A stretch of 17,552 nucleotides of DNA from F23-D06 sp002392325 (GTDB taxonomy: Bacteria; Bacteroidota; Bacteroidia; Bacteroidales; WCHB1-69): assembly GCA_946624065.1 (NCBI GenBank), contig CAMORT010000047.1, forward strand, positions 1 to 17,552, written 5' to 3'. The stretch's first letter is position 1. Every line of letters starts with the position of its first letter. The position numbers and the translations under genes are program-made. Below the pieces are notes generated by a model. The model was not told where the DNA came from and ran no database searches. It worked only from the letters and a program-made list of their open reading frames with translations. Shown in pieces: positions 16,033-17,552 of the stretch.

Positions 16033-16603
16033 GCTCTATTTTCACCAGCTTGTTTTGTTCTAACCGATATTGTTGGCCGCTTTCGGGGCAGACCGCCCTA
16101 CCCTGTTCATCAAAAGTCAGGGTGTGCCCATACTCACTCACCCACCCTATTTGTACGGCGGGATTGCCCACCATCAGGGCATAGTCGGGTACCGGTTTGG
16201 TGACCACCGCCCCGGCGCCAACCAACGCGTAGCGGCCGATACTGTTGCCACACACAATGGTGGCGTTGGCGCCTATGGTCGCACCCTTGCGCACGAGCGT
16301 CTTTTTGAATTCCGACTTCCGCTCAATGAAACTCCTGGGATTCAGCACATTAGTAAAAACCATCGACGGACCCAAGAAGACATCGTCCTCCACCTCAACA
16401 CCCGCATAAATGGACACATTATTCTGCACCTTCACATGGTCACCAATCGTAACGCCCTCGGCCACAAACACATTCTGACCAAGATTGCAGTTCTTGCCTA
16501 TTTTGCAATGGGACATAAGATGTGAAAAATGCCAGATTTTGGTGCCGTCGCCAATTTGGCAATCGGGATCTATAATGGCGGTGGGGTGGATGAACGGGTT
16601 CAT
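16025..16603 (-). CDS. wbpD: Left-handed beta-helix N-acetyltransferase, WbpD type
   Basis: A 192-residue hexapeptide-repeat acyltransferase. It opens with FIHPTAIIDPDCQIGDGTKI and shows hexapeptide turns to about residue 135 (IGKNCNLGQNVFVAEGVTIGD, VRKGATIGANATIVCG), then the family's C-terminal signature VPDYALMVGNPAVQIGWVSE. The insert PSMVFTNVLNPRS (79-91) is typical of WbpD/WlbB enzymes, which acetylate the 3-amino group of UDP-2-acetamido-3-amino-2,3-dideoxy-glucuronate with acetyl-CoA, giving UDP-GlcNAc(3NAc)A. The match to what I recall of Pseudomonas WbpD is close over the whole length. Its partner aminotransferase (WbpE type) lies directly upstream, as expected for the pathway. It overlaps the next gene by 8 bases. 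It has no Shine-Dalgarno, and the 94-base gap upstream is filled by G-rich and GAGTAA repeats. Confidence 0.9.
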   Translation of the reverse strand: MNPFIHPTAIIDPDCQIGDGTKIWHFSHLMSHCKIGKNCNLGQNVFVAEGVTIGDHVKVQNNVSIYAGVEVEDDVFLGPSMVFTNVLNPRSFIERKSEFKKTLVRKGATIGANATIVCGNSIGRYALVGAGAVVTKPVPDYALMVGNPAVQIGWVSEYGHTLTFDEQGRAVCPESGQQYRLEQNKLVKIEHV

Positions 16604-16680
16604 GGGGTGAATGGGGCTAAAGGGGTGAATGGGGAATTTGGAATTATGAGTAAAGGAGTAAGGGAGTAAAGAGTAAGGGA
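16604..16680 (+). repeat. G-rich and GAGTAA repeats between wbpE and wbpD
   Basis: GGGGTGAATGGGG occurs at 16604-16616 and again at 16622-16634 (18-base period), followed by irregular GAGTAA(A/G)GG units at 16649-16680. The latter resemble the purine tracts on either side of the S23-family gene. The AT-rich block after it (16688-16711) forms the last codons and stop of wbpE. Confidence 0.75.
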
Positions 16681-16697
16681 TTGAGAATTTTTTATTT

Positions 16698-17552
16698 TTA
16701 ATTATTAATTGTTAATTGTTCCGTTATGTATTGGACTTGGTCGGCGGTGAGTTCGGTGTGCATAGGCAGGGAGAGCACTTCTTTGGAGAGCGTTTCCGAC
16801 ACGGGGAAGTCGCCTTCGTGGTAGCCGAGGTGTTGGTAGGCCTGCTGCAGGTGTAGCGGTTTGGGGTAGTATATGGCGTGAGGGATATCATGGGCGGCCA
16901 GTTGTTCTGCAAGTGCATCGCGGTTACCGTCAAGTATCCGGAGTGTGTATTGGTGATAAACATGGGTAGAGTATGGTGCGGTTGCGGGAGTCCGGAGATT
17001 CCCGGCATGGCGTAGGCGGGCGTTGTATTGTGCGGCGGCGGTGCGGCGGGCGGCAATGTACTCGTCCAAATGGCGGAGTTTCACTTGCAAAATGGCAGCT
17101 TGCAGCGTATCGAGGCGCGAGTTCAGGCCCACACGCGCGTAGCAGTACTTCTGCGACATGCCGTGATTGGCCAGTTGTCTCAACTTGGCAGCCAACTCAT
17201 CATTTTGGGTGAAAAGCGCACCGCCATCGCCGAAACAACCCAGATTTTTGGAAGGAAAGAACGAGGTGCATCCCACATCGCCGATAGTGCCAGCTTGGCG
17301 CACGGTGCCGTCGGAGAAGGAAACTTCCGCACCGATGGCCTGGCAGGCGTCTTCCACCACATACAGATTGTGGTTTCGGGCAATAGTCATAATACGCTCC
17401 ATATCAGCGCATTGGCCAAACAAGTGCACAGGTAGGACAACTTTGGTTTTGGGTGTTATGGCGGCTTCCAACTGTTCGGCGTCCATTACGAAAGTGTCGG
17501 GATTGACATCCACCAGTACGGGTTTCAGTCCGAGCAGCACAATGACCTCGAG
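16698..17552 (-). CDS. wbpE: DegT/DnrJ/EryC1 sugar aminotransferase, WbpE type (5' end outside window)
   Basis: The visible part is 284 residues and stays open to the window edge, so the true start lies beyond 17552; the GTG at 17540 is internal. It carries the PLP fold features of the DegT family: VVEDACQAIGA (Asp at visible residue 68), SFFPSKNLGCFGDGG with the Schiff-base lysine (visible residue 102), and NSRLDTLQAAIL. The strings GQCADMERI and CTSFFPSK are shared with WbpE, which transfers an amino group to the 3-keto sugar UDP-2-acetamido-2-deoxy-3-uluronate in the path to UDP-GlcNAc(3NAc)A. The next gene is the matching acetyltransferase WbpD, which strengthens the call. Another 3-amino sugar substrate is possible. 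The stop codon and last residues (TINN) lie in an AT-rich repeat-like block, so the tail may have been altered by insertion. Confidence 0.88.
   Translation of the reverse strand, partial: LEVIVLLGLKPVLVDVNPDTFVMDAEQLEAAITPKTKVVLPVHLFGQCADMERIMTIARNHNLYVVEDACQAIGAEVSFSDGTVRQAGTIGDVGCTSFFPSKNLGCFGDGGALFTQNDELAAKLRQLANHGMSQKYCYARVGLNSRLDTLQAAILQVKLRHLDEYIAARRTAAAQYNARLRHAGNLRTPATAPYSTHVYHQYTLRILDGNRDALAEQLAAHDIPHAIYYPKPLHLQQAYQHLGYHEGDFPVSETLSKEVLSLPMHTELTADQVQYITEQLTINN

Overview
The window reads as a piece of a Bacteroidota chromosome, most likely an uncultured member of the Bacteroidales. Four things point there. The left end carries the gene order rpsU, Xer-type tyrosine recombinase, raiA/hpf. 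Promoter-like motifs match the Bacteroidota -7 consensus TAnnTTTG. Most starts lack a Shine-Dalgarno sequence. Two very Bacteroidota-like surface proteins are present: one ends in a FISUMP domain, the other in a type IX secretion (T9SS) type B sorting domain. Genus and species cannot be read from the sequence.

Layout. 1-1500: end of rpsU with its terminator, then a two-gene unit (xerC-like recombinase and short-form hibernation factor raiA) closed by a strong terminator. 1501-1835: a gene-free leader with a promoter candidate and competing small hairpins. 1836-11441: one giant gene (3201 aa) for a secreted mosaic protein of Fn3, MAM-like, InlB-like, chitobiase-C-like, MucBP-like, PKD/SprB-like and FISUMP modules, followed by a terminator. 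11531-12788: two minus-strand genes, a 69-aa cysteine-rich lipoprotein and a membrane-anchored SIMPL-domain protein, each with its own terminator. 12851-13435: a plus-strand four-helix-bundle (S23/IVS family) gene between a purine-rich tract and four perfect CCTCTTTT repeats. 13435-17552: a minus-strand unit running wbpE-like aminotransferase (5' end outside the window), wbpD-like N-acetyltransferase, then a T9SS type B cargo protein whose start codon overlaps the wbpD stop.

How the parts fit. The left end is translation housekeeping (bS21, hibernation factor) plus chromosome-dimer resolution. The rest is largely cell-surface biology: giant adhesin-like proteins, lipoproteins, and nucleotide-sugar enzymes of the Wbp pathway. 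In Porphyromonas gingivalis that pathway makes the sugar that links T9SS cargo to A-LPS, so the coupling of wbpE-wbpD with a T9SS cargo gene is the most suggestive arrangement here. A second point is that raiA alone has a strong Shine-Dalgarno sequence and sits beside rpsU; in Flavobacterium, bS21 hides the anti-SD. No CRISPR array, transposase, rRNA or complete tRNA was seen.
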